Assembly (NCBI GenBank): GCA_963970005.1
Contig: CAXAMN010021385.1
Location: 581,375-645,374, forward strand
Direction: 5' to 3'
Origin: Durusdinium trenchii
Taxonomy: Eukaryota > Sar > Dinophyceae > Suessiales > Symbiodiniaceae
DNA length: 64,000 nt
Shown: piece after piece, positions 23,459-34,152 of the stretch
Numbering within the stretch: position 1 is the stretch's first letter
Layout of the letters: every line of letters begins with the position of its first letter
Translations under genes and position numbers: made by a program
Notes under the pieces: model-generated
The model's database searches: none
The model's input: the letters and a program-made list of their open reading frames with translations, nothing else
What the model was told of the DNA's origin: nothing

Positions 23459-25879
23459 ATGGCTTTAGCCATGTCCTCAGCAGGTTTATGGACTTCTGCT
23501 CAGGTTGTACAGTATGGCCATGTCGCAGACAGCAGGGGCCACAGCAACTGAAGCAAATATTAAACACAAAGAATGGAAGAAGGAAAGGAAGAAAGATTCG
23601 GGAGAAAGAAATATATCTGGATCTAAAGTCTTGCGGACAAAAAACATTTTAGACAAGAGAAAGAAACGGCAGACATGTTTTTTTCCCCATCAAGGCAGGG
23701 AGCAGCTTTGCTCCAGGGACGACCGGCATGGGAAGTTTTGCCGGTTCTGCGGGCACCACCGGAATGCCGAGGCGCCAGGCAAGGTAGTATTGTTCAAGCA
23801 CGAGACGTTGTTTTCATGTGACTCATTGACTATTTTAATTACAACGTTCTAAACTGCAACCAGTCTTCGTCTGAGGGATGGATGGAACGCTCGTTTCGGT
23901 TTAGAGACAACCCAGTTGTGCCTTGAGCTTTACACCTGTCCTACCCTGCAGCAAGCGGGCGTGGTGGAGATGCTGGAGTGACCTTGGGCAGCTGCAATTG
24001 AATCGAACAATGAAGAAGAGCATCAACTTTCGACTCGACACGAGCTTTGTCAGTCCCATTGATGGAATGGAGCTAATTCTCGTTTATGAGCCAAGCAGAG
24101 CATACTCAGTGCAGGTGTTTGGGTTTTCAAGAGTGGAAAGCCATGTTTGCAGATGCAGAATCACCAGGTACGTTAAAAGCTTGAATATCGACCCAATCAG
24201 AGAAGCAGACATGCTGTGGATCGCTGAAGACGCTTCCCCAGCGCAATTGTATACAGAAAGACTTCAAGTGTGGAGCTTCTACGTGTCCCTTCCGGCTCTT
24301 TGCCGGCTGTGGAATCAGACGAGAGACTCGGTATTGCCTCCTTCGCCAGGCATTCAATGCTCCTTTGCCACCTGGATGGACAGAGCATCAGGCCTTCATT
24401 TTGAGCATAGGTTTTCATCCTCACTTAGCAATAGTCACTGGAGGCACTTTGTAGGGGCAAGCTCTTGCAGATTGCATCTGGCCAGGATGAGCAGTGCCGA
24501 GTATACTTCCATAATGGCTCCACTGGTGAGTCTACCTGGAAGCCGCATGGCTTGAATAGCCATGTATGCCTGTGCATCGACCTGGCACTATAAAGTGCTA
24601 AAGTGCTGGATGTCGCAAGACATTCGTAGTGGTATTGGCGGTCATTCGATTATCAGTGACTTTTCTGAATGGTCAAGGCATCCCATGGACGACCTCTTCC
24701 GTGAGATTGTAGACTACCAGCGTCGAGTTGTGGTCTGAGATACTGTAATCAGTTGAAACACGCAAACAACACGAGAAAGCATACTCAACCTGGAGGTTGC
24801 ACCAAGTTGTGCAATAATCTTATAAAGATTGCAAGAACATGCAAGAACCGCCTTGACTTTTTGGTTCGCCACTCTTTAGCACTCTTACTCTTACTGCTTT
24901 GCTGGAGGTTGTCGAAGTTGGAGGCTTCTGGCAGATCGAGGATGAGATCGCCGAGCAAGAGGCCATTGATCGCCATCGCCAGCCTTGCAGCTTTGATCAC
25001 CCAAGACATTGAAAGCTTGCTTTGATGGCAACATGACACAAGGAGAACATCCGAAAAGACCTGGCAGATTGGATGGAGCTCTTCTCTGAGGTGAGCGGCA
25101 AGATGCAAACCGTATGTTTTTGCATTTTTTTGCTGACCGAACGTGCAGAACTTTGCACGGATTTGTGACATTGTGCTTTGGCGGGTCCATTCGGAGGATG
25201 GAGAGAAGTTCTTCTACAACAAACACACAGAGGAAAGCAGGCAGGAAACTTTGACAACAGCACACAGAAAGCACTACGTGGGCAAGCTGCTTCCTTCAGC
25301 GAAGGTTCTTCATGAAGCGTCTCTCGCCCTTGAGAGGGCAGAACAAAGCTTCTTTAAAGAACCACTGCTCATGTCGCCCCACCCCCGGGCTACTTGCCTC
25401 CCCAAGTCTACCTTGGCCTTAGAAGAGATTTGTCGTTGGAGTTGAATTTGTGGTTGCACAAGAGGTCCTTGTCTGTTGGTGAGTTGGAATGTGAATCTGC
25501 GAATTGCCAGGTTTGATGATCCGCGCATGGCAGTCTACCATGTGCTCTATGCAAGGAGAAGTTCCTACTTTGTTTTCAAGTTTGTTCGACAAAGAAGGAA
25601 TGAGACTCATCATGCAGCGCAGGATCAAGATGGTGGCTCGAATGAAAGAGCGCTTTCCCATTTTGGCCCGACAGCCAAGACCGGAAGTCCAAACCTCAAA
25701 ACAGCAGTGTCAGGTTTGCCGCGACTTTGTATTGTTTCACTGGTTTGGGTCGATTGACAGCGAAGACTAAGAAACAACTTGTACTCATATATGGGCCCAA
25801 GCAACCATATGAAATGAGCATGAAGCTGGCTGCCAAGGAGCCCACTGAAGCAGAAAAGGACCTCTTGAGGCGGGAGTGA
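23459..25879 (+). CDS. WW-domain protein, about eight exons
   Basis: Exons by phase-compatible splicing: 23459-23503 (MALAMSSAGLWTSAQ), 23698-23783 (Gly/Thr-rich), 23864 to about 23960 (LRLRDGWNARFGLETTQ), 23992-24114 (SINFRLDTSFVSPIDGMEL), 24203-24391 (Cys-rich, ending APLPPGWTEHQ), 24471 to about 24550 (VYFHNGSTGESTWKP), 24657 to about 24732 (EWSRHPMDDLFREIVDYQRR), about 24880-24990 (EVVEVGGFWQIEDEIAEQEA), 25043-25090, 25149-25434, 25511-25713 and 25766-25879 (TGA). LPPGW...HNGSTGESTW is a WW domain interrupted by an intron with a GC donor (CAG|GCCTTC). A second, partial WW-like motif is at 25170-25245 (LWRVHSEDGEKFFYNKHTEE), lacking the last Trp. WW domains bind Pro-rich peptides. The join near 23960-23991 and the one before 25043 are unresolved, so two adjacent genes remain possible. 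Confidence 0.72.
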
Positions 25880-26137
25880 CACCGATATCTCGAGTACTGC
25901 AGGGTAGAAAACACAGCGCCATGTGGCTTGAGCGTGGAGATCTTCTGGTATTCAGAGGATTTATTTGTTGACGAAGATCAAATGTCGACTGATGACTCCT
26001 GTCACAACAAGACATCAAGAATGGGCACATTTTGTGATCTTTTTGAGGTCTTCAATGCCTTCAACAACATATACAGTAGTTTATATAATATACTGTATGT
26101 AATTGATGGGCATCATGCATTGATGCTAGTGGTTTAA
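25880..26137. other. No clear gene
   Basis: A + frame from 25928 (SVEIFWYSEDLFVDEDQMST) is protein-like, but it follows the stop at 25879 in another phase. It could be an alternative 3' exon of the WW gene. Otherwise nothing. Confidence 0.3.
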
Positions 26138-26590
26138 GCGACAATGCTTCTGCGTTTCCTTCCATTCTTGTGAAGCAGTTCAGTTCGTACTGGAATTGCA
26201 CGGGAGAAGAGATGAAGACAGACTGCGCTACATGCGAACTCGGCTATGTTTTTGCACTTGTTTTTTTTGCTTTCTCCGTTTCGTTTCGTGTGATCAGATG
26301 TCCAGCAATGTTTCACTTTCGATTTCTCTATCCACTTGATGCGCTTTCTTGAGTCCGGAACCGTTTTGATCATGCAAAGGGTTATTCAAAGAAGCTACAA
26401 GTTTCCTGGAAGAACCTTTTGCTCTTTTGAGTCATGTCGTAGCTTCCAAGCTTTCCACTTGGCTACAGCTTCGACTTTCCTCTTGCAACCTAGTCCACCC
26501 CCACCCCCACCCAAAATGAAAAGACACATCAAAAGGAAAACAGAGGATCGGATAGAAGATGAGATAATGAAGGTAGAACGAATGAAATAA
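26138..26590 (+). CDS. Possible exons of an unknown gene
   Basis: A stretch at about 26139-26246 reads SCEAVQFVLELHGRRDEDRL and ends RYMRTRL before a possible GT donor. A second open frame at 26336-26590 reads ESGTVLIMQRVIQRSYKFPG, then a run of six Pro, then a strongly charged tail (KTEDRIEDEIMKVERMK) and TAA. The phases of the two were not linked, and there is no family match. Confidence 0.35.
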
Positions 26591-26813
26591 GGTAGTATAG
26601 ATATATAGAATATGGAAGTCCGAACTTTGAAAAAAATACCTACAAAATGGTTGCCCAGACCCCTCCACCTCAATATCAAGGGGATACATAATTTATATAA
26701 TTGGAACAGTAACCAGACCTGCTCTGATAGCAGCCGCCGTCGCCAGGTCATGCGTCTTGAAGATCCAGACCTGGGGACGCGTCGGGGAGCTATGGGAGAC
26801 TTGAGACTTGCTT

Positions 26814-26899
26814 CTAATAGCTTCTTGTTACTACTAGTAAGGCACTTGTTACTACTAGCGATGCACTTGTTACTACTAGCTTCTTTGTTACTACTTAAT
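26814..26899. repeat. 21-nt TACTAG repeat, array 3
   Basis: About four units of 'cttgttactactag' separated by 'taaggca' and 'cgatgca', plus-like orientation. The + frame across it (26612-26923) gives a Leu-rich repeat-coded peptide that I do not regard as a gene. Confidence 0.85.
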
Positions 26900-27023
26900 C
26901 GTATTTCAAGTATTTTCAAGTGAGAAAAGAAAAATTGCTTCCTGTTTCTTCGCTCGCTATTAGACGACAAGACTGCGGTTATCGCCTTTCTTTGGGTTCG
27001 CTCCGAGACTCTGCTCTCCTGGC

Positions 27024-27146
27024 CTTAGTACTAGGGGCAAGAGGACGCTACTAGGAGCAAAGGGCATCGCTACTAGGAGCAAGGACGCTACTAGGGGCTC
27101 CTGGCCTTACTACTAGGAGCAAGAAGCTACTAGGGACTCCTGCTTG
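27024..27146. repeat. 21-nt TACTAG repeat, array 4, inverted
   Basis: About six units in the opposite orientation: 'gctactaggagcaag', 'gacgctactaggggctc' and 'ctggccttactactagg'. It lies only ~125 bases from array 3, so the two could pair as an inverted repeat. Confidence 0.85.
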
Positions 27147-27162
27147 TGCCCTTTGTTGACGG

Positions 27163-27728
27163 ATGCATCGCATGCATCAGGTCCTTCTGGCAAAGAAGAG
27201 ACTTCAAGTAGCCCGAGAGCAGGCTGATGAGCGGATTGCATATTTGCTCTTCACAGTGGCGGTGTGACATGGTGATTACTGTAAACAGAATTACTGTTCC
27301 CTTTCTATTTGCAATTATGCTGGCTGGCTGCCACAACATGAACGTCAGATGTGATTTTGAGGCAATCGTCCAAAAAGGGCCACAGCCGCTCAGAGGAATG
27401 CTAAGGCTTGCACTGTTTCAAGACTATTTCCGCCGGTCTCTCAAGATGAGAATGATCAAGAGATCAAATTTAAGGAGGACGGAGTAGGTAAGGAGTCTGC
27501 AACTAAACGATGTGATGAAAAAGCTCAGAGTTGTTCTTTTGAAATGAGCACGACCGCCTCAAGTTGAGCCACACTGAAGGCTTGCATTCGCTTGTGACTC
27601 GTATTGCCAGGCTTCGGATGGAGCGGATAGGTTCAGGAGGTGCTAGACAACTGGTGCTGTCCCAGGCATGGAAAGTCCGGTGGAAGCAACTCCTTAAGAA
27701 ACTTGAAAGCGTCATTTTTGATCTTTGA
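27163..27728 (+). CDS. Basic hypothetical protein, three exons
   Basis: Exon 1 reads MHQVLLAKKRLQVAREQADE from about 27160 to 27253. Exon 2 is about 27362-27483 (RNAKACTVSRLFPPVSQDEN, then IKFKEDG). Exon 3 is 27549-27728 (HDRLKLSHTEGLHSLVTRIA, ending KKLESVIFDL and TGA). The exon 2 to 3 splice (GGA|GTAGGT to AAATGAG|CAC) is phase 0 on both sides and leaves a 65-base intron. The exon 1 to 2 join is not settled. The protein is rich in Lys/Arg/Leu/Gln and probably helical. No family recognised. Confidence 0.58.
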
Positions 27729-27779
27729 TTCTAGTATTGTCTTTGATTCTAGTAGGGAGGCGTGGTGTAGTCCAAAGGC

Positions 27780-28492
27780 AGTCAAGAGGGTTCCTGTTTT
27801 TGTGTGGTGCCTCTTGCCAGACCACGCCTGCCAAACGGCATCGCGCCGCCACAAAGATACAGGTATGCCTTGCCCAAGACTCGAGTCTCCAAGTCTCTGC
27901 TATATGAGAGATATACATATTTCAACTTCTGGACTTCTGGGCTTTACAAATGCCCTCACAACATGGCACATCATGTCCTTTGCAATTATGACCTCGTGTG
28001 CCCAGCGGTGGCTCCAGCCGGCCATGTTGTCATGACAGACCAGAGGTCCAGGGATGCGCAATCAAAGCTAAGCGCCAAAGTCACACCGACGTGAGCCTTG
28101 ACAACTTGCAGACGGAAGTTTTTGCAGAAGGTGTTTGTAGTGCTTTTATGTCAGACATCAAGTTGACATTGCAGGGGCAACAAACTTCCCACCGACAGAT
28201 CATGCCAACGTTAAATTTTCCACCGCCGCGGCTGGATTTGCACACAGCAATTTCGAGGCATGTGAATCTGATCATCCTCCATCTCGTCTCTTTGCATTTC
28301 AGAACTAGCGAAGCTTGCTTTGCACTATTTAACCAATCATTTGAGGGCCGAGTTTTGCGAGATTGTTCACTTGAGTTTATTTGGAGGTCTTGGATTGCGG
28401 CTGACGAACCTACTGAATATACCACAAAGCAGGAGTTGAGCTCGCATGGCTGGCAAGGGTTTGGGTTCTTGATTGCAAATGAGTCGGCCTAG
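27780..28492 (+). CDS. Hypothetical protein, two or more exons
   Basis: An exon ending near 27861 (LLPDHACQTASRRHKDT, donor ACAG|GTATGC) is in phase with an exon at about 28009-28090 (VAPAGHVVMTDQRSRDAQSK, donor GAC|GTGAGC). A later frame, open from 27998 to the TAG at 28492, ends CSLEFIWRSWIAADEPTEYT and SSHGWQGFGFLIANESA and looks strongly coding. How the second part joins the first is unclear. No family recognised. Confidence 0.5.
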
Positions 28493-28566
28493 CTGACAGG
28501 ACGATGCCGGTAGTGCACTGAAACCTTCGGCGACCATGACGGAGGAGGCGATTTCCCAGCCCTAAT

Positions 28567-28684
28567 AGCAATAATTAGCCTCCAACCTAATAGCCCTGCG
28601 ACGGCCTCCAAACCAATAGCGATGGCCTCCAACCTAGAAGCAATGGCCTCCAACCTAATAGCGATGGCCTCCAACCTAACTGCT
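28567..28684. repeat. GGTTGGAGGCCATCGC repeat, array 1
   Basis: Five imperfect units in the orientation 'gcgatggcctccaaccta', mostly 21 nt apart. On the minus strand it reads as repeated RLEAIAI heptapeptides, a result of the 21-nt period rather than evidence of a gene. Confidence 0.85.
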
Positions 28685-28721
28685 TGAAACATCACCCCAA
28701 CTGAAGGGAGAGATTTCGCAG

Positions 28722-29160
28722 GAAGTTTGGCAGCCGCTCCTGAGTGGAGCTTTGCAGGACCCCAATGTCGACATCAAGAAGTGTTGGGCCTTTTTGCAAC
28801 ATTTTTTAAACTCAACGTTGCAAGGGCTCTATAGTAGACATCACTTCCAGTCATGCAGAGCAGGAGTTCGACCATCGTGGTCAGCCTAGTCTGCAGCACT
28901 TGAACATGTGGATGTACTTTGATCCTACCTTCAGTATACTTCCAGAAATTGCACGCTGTCCGTGGTACCCGTAGAGAAAGCTTACTGCCCTCTAAGGCAT
29001 AGACTTGTCTCGGCACGAGAAACTGCTGGAGCAGGTCAATGCTCAATCCTCAGAAGATGCAAGCCACCTTCTATGGCTACCATGCGGCCTGGACAAACAT
29101 AGAAAATCATCTAGTTGCACAGACTACTTTACAGCATTTGCAAACAGGTCACTACTTTGA
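28722..29160 (+). CDS. Two probable exons, unknown gene
   Basis: An exon at 28722-28889 (acceptor TTTCGCAG|GAA) reads EVWQPLLSGALQDPNVDIKK and KCWAFLQHFLNSTLQGLYSR before TAG. A second from 29003 (acceptor GGCATAG|AC) reads LSRHEKLLEQVNAQSSEDAS and HLLWLPCGLDKHRKSSS, with a possible donor at 29148 (ACAG|GTCACT). They lie upstream of the hydrolase gene on the same strand and might be its 5' exons. No family recognised. Confidence 0.5.
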
Positions 29161-29221
29161 TTTCAGCTGAGCGAATGACTCTTGCTGTGCAGCAGGACTG
29201 CGCCGTGATGGCTTTAAACAT

Positions 29222-29622
29222 TTGGAAAGTCCTTCTGTTAAACTGCTGTTAAACTGTGGCCAAAACAGATCATCCGAACCATGGCAGGAGATGCGTAGTG
29301 CCGGAAGGAGCGGCCCTGTACGCAAGTGCATTAGCAACCTACCTTTTTTGCTTCCTTTCTTGCTTGGCACACATTTCAGTGGCAAATGCAGGATATCCAA
29401 CACCTTGGAATCCGGGCGCGAACTTTGCACAGTGGCAGCTTGCTTAAGCCGCTGCATGACCCTTGTGATTGCAAAGAGTGGAAACGTTCTTCTTGCAGCA
29501 TTCCTCCACCGAATGGGCATTTTCATTTAGTGGGTAGCCTAAAGTGCTGTTCCTTGTGTTCTCTTGTATCATTTGGTTTGACCTTCAGAAGAGCCCTTTG
29601 GGACAAGATTGACTTGCTTTAA
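29222..29622 (+). other. Coding-like region, frame unresolved
   Basis: Three + frames are open here. One (29256-29447) reads VVPEGAALYASALATYLF, then a hydrophobic segment and AGYPTPWNPGANFAQWQLA. Another (29222-29530) ends KSGNVLLAAFLHRMGIF. A third (29386-29622) lies in the same frame as the hydrolase upstream exon but ends at TAA 29622. At least one is probably exonic; I cannot say which. Confidence 0.35.
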
Positions 29623-30963
29623 AACACCTTACTTCAAGTCCTGGTTTGCTGCTCGCAGCACTTCGATGGCCAGACGGCCATACTCAATGGTTATAGTCAA
29701 GTGGTCGAGCACGACAGGCAACCTGAACCAGAGGACCAGAGGCAAAAAACAACCACTTGCCAGATCCTGCCAATACGAGAAACTTTTGACAACTTGTCAT
29801 CAACCCAAAAATGCCCAGAATGCTTCATTCATTGGGATCACATACTGTATGTAAATCACAGCTTGTAGCTTGGAATTCAATCGCCGTTTTTGGCCTTTGA
29901 TGGCCTCAGCATGCCAAAGATTCCCAGCGCAGAAAAAATTCAGCTTCTTCTTGAGGGGGAGATCACTGGCGAAGATGGCGTGTACAATGAGCGAACAGGC
30001 AAGCGGAAGTGGGGGACCAGCACTTACAAGGTCTATGAGGCTCTCGCAGGACTGCAAGAAGAGGAGGAAGCAGTGAAGCCCTACTTGCTGGTTTGGCTTC
30101 ACGGCATGGACAACGGCAGCATTGAGCCAGGTTACCTCACTACCATTCAGAAGAGGCTCAGACATCGGGTGATCTTTGTCGTGCCCATGAGCCCGCAGAC
30201 ATACGAGGGCATGCATTTCAACTGGGGGTGTGCTTTCAGCAAGCGTGATAACAAGAAGCAGCTGGGCTTTGTGCACGGAAAGTTGCACGAACCCTACTTG
30301 ACGGCCCTCACCTCGAAGATCAGTGACTTAGCCTATGAATTTGATGCTGAACGTGTTCTGGTCATGGGCTATTCCATGGGTGGCTTCGGAGCATTTCAGC
30401 TTGGTGGCTTCGCACCCGACGCTTTTGACGTGGTGATGTCAGTGGCTGGCTATGGCTTGGGAACACTGGAGCCTGAGGATGCCATGTATGGTGCACCGCA
30501 ACCTGCCAGCAGCGCCATCTTCGAGGATTTCCTCACCGGTGTCGTCTCTGAGCTCTCCAGAGTCCCAATCGTTCTGGCTGTACATGCTCAGAAGGATTCG
30601 ATGTCCAGTTTCCGGGATGTCAAAGCAATCATCCAGTCCTGCCAAGAGACACTGGCGATGCGGGGAGTGCCGCACACTGCTGAGCTCCTCGAAGTGGAGG
30701 ACCGCTGGGCGGACAGCGACAGAAATCGGAAGAAAAAAAAGATCAGTGGTCATCATTACTTCAACTTCTCACTCTTGGACGAGAGCAGTGAGGATTTTCT
30801 GTGGTCGAAACTGCGGAAGTATCTATCTCAGGCACCGCTTCGATTGGAAGTGCGTCCTTTGCAGATTGACCAACTCATGGAGGTGGAGCCAGGAGTTCGC
30901 TTCAAATGCCCCTCCTGCAACGGGCCAAGCCGCCCTACGGGCGGCCCTGAAGGCTTGAGCTAG
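29623..30963 (+). CDS. Alpha/beta hydrolase (esterase/phospholipase-like)
   Basis: The main exon, 29910-30963, carries the hydrolase. Numbering from ATG 29911 (350 codons), the oxyanion-region strand is LLVWLHGMDNGS (~58-70), the nucleophile elbow is MGYSMGGFGAF (Ser ~155), the acid is probably Asp in HAQKDSMSSF (~229), and the base is His in ISGHHYFNF (~281). This is the layout of the carboxylesterase/LYPLA-like group. The C-terminus adds ~45 residues with a CPSC motif. An upstream exon, about 29623-29846 (FDGQTAILNGYSQVVEHDRQ, then KCPECFIHWDHIL), joins through a 63-base GT-AG intron (ACT|GTATGT to CCTCAG|C). Phase 2+1 fits exactly, so translation may start further upstream than 29911. Substrate not predictable. 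Confidence 0.9.
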
Positions 30964-31174
30964 TTGAATAAAACAAGTCCGAGTCAAGTCCTCCATGCTT
31001 CAACGCATAATTTTGATCAATGTGGGGTTGAAGAAGAAGAACACATCAGACTCATTCAGACTTACAGCGAACATGAGTCGCAGAAGATCAAGGTTAGGTG
31101 AAATGATTGGAGAAGCCAGGAGCTGATGTACATGGAAACCGGATTTTAAGAGGGAGGTTTGGCTTCCGGAATAA
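30964..31174. other. Intergenic
   Basis: Follows the hydrolase stop. 'gttgaataaaac' at 30963-30975 resembles a polyadenylation-type A/T stretch, but dinoflagellates lack a strict AATAAA signal, so I assign nothing. Confidence 0.4.
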
Positions 31175-31738
31175 CTAGCCCTCGAGGCCACAGTCACATT
31201 CACATACATCGAGGCTCATGCATCTGATGATTCGGTGCTGAAGGCATATGATCTTGCAGCTTTTACGAACAGTGCTGGGCCGTGGGGTGGCCCAATCTTG
31301 TTTTGTCCAGAACAAGTTTTGTGCCTTCATTTCTTGCACGATTTCCCCACGACTACACCCAGGTACACCCTGTATGAGATCTACCAAACGTTCAGTTTCT
31401 GCGACAAAATCGAACTCATACAAGAGCATGCAACGAAGGACACCTGGGGTTTGATGGACAGCACTCCCGGCTCGACCAATAAACACCACGTCGGACTCAC
31501 TTCGGGCATGTGGCAAGTGACCTGCATAAAGGTAGGGCATTGGATGAGATCCGGGAGGTTCAACTCGATTCTCATCTTGTGGAGTTTGTTGTTGTGTGAT
31601 TTTGAACGGAGATGAAACAACCATGCAGGAACTTTGCAGGAGAGTCCAAGTCCCAGGAATACAAAGCAGCCGACATGGAGAGGCTCCGACAGCACCCACA
31701 TCCTCCTTCAAGATACTTGTAGTTAGGTAATTGATCAC
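31175..31738. other. Open on both strands, gene uncertain
   Basis: A minus frame of 187 codons (31738 to 31175) contains SESDVVFIGRAGSAVHQTPG and YEFDFVAETERLVDLIQG. A + frame (31235-31615, 126 codons) contains LAAFTNSAGPWGGPILFCPE and TKDTWGLMDSTPGSTNKHH. Only one can be real. The minus frame is longer, but every other supported gene is on +. No motif decides it. Confidence 0.3.
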
Positions 31739-32117
31739 TGACTGCTGAATGACTGTGCGCTATTAATTTGTGTTGAAAGAGATTTGGGATGATTGCGCCC
31801 TCAATTACAACATGTTGCAACATCTTGAGCCAAGACGTTTGTTTGACTCTCCCCGTGTCTTGAAGTTGTACAATGCGATGGTGCATAAACAGGATAGTGA
31901 ACAGTCAGCGAGGAAAGCGTGATGTATATAGTTTTCGGCATTTGCAATGTTTGGCAGAGGCATTTGGACCGGCTGAGTGGAGCGCAGAGCAGGCCTTGCA
32001 AGCTCGACCGTGCAATGTTTAGACGCAGAGCAGCATGCTGTAACTGTTTTATCCTTTTGAGTTTCAGTTCCAGACATCTTTCCTTAGCTTCAAGATGCTT
32101 CATGCTTTATTTCCGCA

Positions 32118-32303
32118 ATGTCGTGCTTTTGTTTTGAGGTGATAGATGCGGAAGAACTAGAAGCGCTTGAGGCGAGGCAATGTTGCTCTCATTTCTGGAG
32201 GGTGTGTACAGGAGCACTATGCATGTTTTGCACACGTAAGATTATGAAAGTATTTGTCCAATGCCATGAAGAAGGCAACAACCAACTCAGAAGCGGTTCC
32301 TAA
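32118..32303 (+). CDS. Possible small exon
   Basis: The frame reads CFEVIDAEELEALEARQCC up to SHFWR, followed by GG|GTGTGT, a possible donor near 32200. The Glu/Ala/Leu-rich start looks like a helix. No other exon of this gene was found. Confidence 0.3.
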   Translation: MSCFCFEVIDAEELEALEARQCCSHFWRVCTGALCMFCTRKIMKVFVQCHEEGNNQLRSGS

Positions 32304-33068
32304 GCCATGGATAACCGTCGAAAGTGCCAAAGCTAGTCGAGCAAGGCCGATTCATATATATATATATAGGAGTATGATAAACTGAGCAAGCCAAGGCATG
32401 GGACAGAGCACACATGACAATGAAGAGGGCCCTAAATCAATGTCATCAAAGCGCAGGATATTGAACTGCTAACAATAATCAATCTCCACTGCACACAGTT
32501 TTTCCTGTCATGTTGTCCCGCAACTAATGAGTTGATTCCAATTATAGCTATGCGCACCCCCCAAAACACAACACAAACCAACCATGCATAGTAAGTAATT
32601 GTACAAGTGTTACATGCTTGATGTGGTTCCTCTTTGAGAACTTTGAGGAGCTTTCTCAATTGGAAGCAAACGTCGCTTGCTTTAATTCCTTTGCTTGATT
32701 GCTGCTCCTTATTGGCTGGCATTTGCTGCTGATCTTCCCCAAGGATCATCATCGAACGTCAACCCGAAAACAACTCAACAAGGGGAGTTCCATACAGTCC
32801 TACATTCCACTAACAAACAATTCCTCGTTTTATACTTTTGATTACTGTTGATTGATGGTGCTGGAGCGCCCCAAGGAAAAGCATACGTACAATTCAAATA
32901 AACTCAATCGGATTTATTAATTAAACCCACTTTCGGGCCACAGCTTTTGCCAGCACCCCGAGGCACTACAATCTTTCTGACAGTAGCTATATATATATAT
33001 GTTCGAGTATGTTCATCTAGCGGTAAGTCATCATTAGTACATATTTGGTCCAATTTCTGTTTTGGGAA
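32304..33068. other. Intergenic with AT microsatellites
   Basis: (AT)n runs lie at about 32353-32369 and 32988-33001. No exon recognised. Minus frames at 32432-32752 and 32904-33242 show no motif. Confidence 0.4.
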
Positions 33069-33165
33069 GACATGGGTGGCAAATTCAAGATGCCGTGAGT
33101 TGAGTACGAACCCGGTCCAGGAGCCCGAGATTGAAGTGCCAGATCCTGAAGAAGATGAGGCATGA
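33069..33165 (+). CDS. Probable terminal exon, acidic tail
   Basis: After TTGGGAAG|A the frame reads TWVANSRCRELSTNPVQEP and EIEVPDPEEDEA, then TGA at 33165. The Pro/Glu/Asp-rich end is typical of a real C-terminus. The 5' exons were not found. Confidence 0.45.
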
Positions 33166-33611
33166 GCGCCATCATGAGCCATGAGCTCTTGTTGAGGATT
33201 GGATTTAAGTTCAACCTTACTGGATCCGTCCTTCTGCTGCATCTACATGTTCCGTTTGAGGAGTTCTCTTGAGAATCCTTCAAGCGTGACAGTTTCATGG
33301 AAATCCACTGTGACCAGAGACCACTCTTTGTCAGAAGGTTTGCTCAGCATGTAAAGAGGGGGTGGTGTGTGATCTGGCTATACGAAACACCTTGAGTTTG
33401 ATTGCTTAGTGTCACATTTGGAACCGTCCAAGTGCTGCAGGATCGTGTGCTCAGATCCAGGCTCAACATGACCAGTTGCCATTTAAACGGTGCTGAAATG
33501 GTTTGAAACGGCTCAACAAAGCCAAGCAGTTGGGACCAACAAAGCTATGAGGAGCTATCGCTTGGAAGATGAGCTGACCGTTCGGGTTTGAAAGGCATTT
33601 GGCACCGTTGA

Positions 33612-33881
33612 TTGCGTCCACCGAGTGCGTCAAGGTGGCGGCCACCGAGTTGTGAGGAAATTCAGCTTTTCCTCCGTGCTGGCGTGCGCCTGGAGAGCCA
33701 AGCAGAAGGAGGGCTGGGAATCCCAGGTTTGGGAAGGGTGGCTTTTGGTCGGGAGTGTTGGTTCAGATACGAAGACATTGCAGATGAGCAAGCTCAGCAC
33801 ACAAACTCTCAAGTATATAAGTGCAACATGTTCCATTCCATTGTGTGTATTTTGTCAAGCACAATGAATCGCACACAATGA
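33612..33881 (+). CDS. Hypothetical protein fragment
   Basis: A + frame of about 90 codons reads CEEIQLFLRAGVRLESQAEG, GLGIPGLGRVAFGRECWFRY and EDIADEQAQHTNSQV. An overlapping + frame (33625-33867) also looks protein-like up to a possible donor TCCCAG|GTTTGG near 33728. One of the two is probably an exon. No family recognised. Confidence 0.4.
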   Translation: MRPPSASRWRPPSCEEIQLFLRAGVRLESQAEGGLGIPGLGRVAFGRECWFRYEDIADEQAQHTNSQVYKCNMFHSIVCILSSTMNRTQ

Positions 33882-33960
33882 GCACACAATGAACGCATAG
33901 CCAAGTGAATCAAACGATCCGGCGATCCCTTCATTCAGATCGCTGGCTCTGAAACGACGG

Positions 33961-34030
33961 GGGTAGGAGCAAAAACGCTACTAGGGGCTCCTGGCCTTAC
34001 TACTAGTAACAAGAAGCTATTAGAAACAAG
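33961..34030. repeat. 21-nt TACTAG repeat, array 5, inverted
   Basis: Three to four units in reverse orientation: 'aacgctactaggggctc', 'ctggccttactactag', 'taacaagaagctattag'. Followed by an AT-rich stretch (34035-34085). Confidence 0.75.
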
Positions 34031-34102
34031 AAGTAAATAGAATTTAAATGTAAATTATAATTATATTTTAATTCGAATTTCGCACTTAATGCAAGGGTTG
34101 CA

Positions 34103-34152
34103 GGCCACCGCCATTAGGTTGGAGGCCATTGCGATTATAGTGGAGGCTCATG
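34103..34152. repeat. GGTTGGAGGCCATCGC repeat, array 2
   Basis: Two to three degenerate units: 'ccaccgccattaggttgg', 'aggccattgcgattatag' and 'tggaggctcatgg', opposite in orientation to array 1. It lies 75 bases from a TACTAG array, so the two families occur side by side. Confidence 0.7.

Noticed and set aside
28489..28695. Minus-strand ORF of RLEAIAI heptads, resembling a coiled coil
   Set aside because: It follows from the 21-nt repeat (seven codons) and matches other non-coding arrays of the same family.
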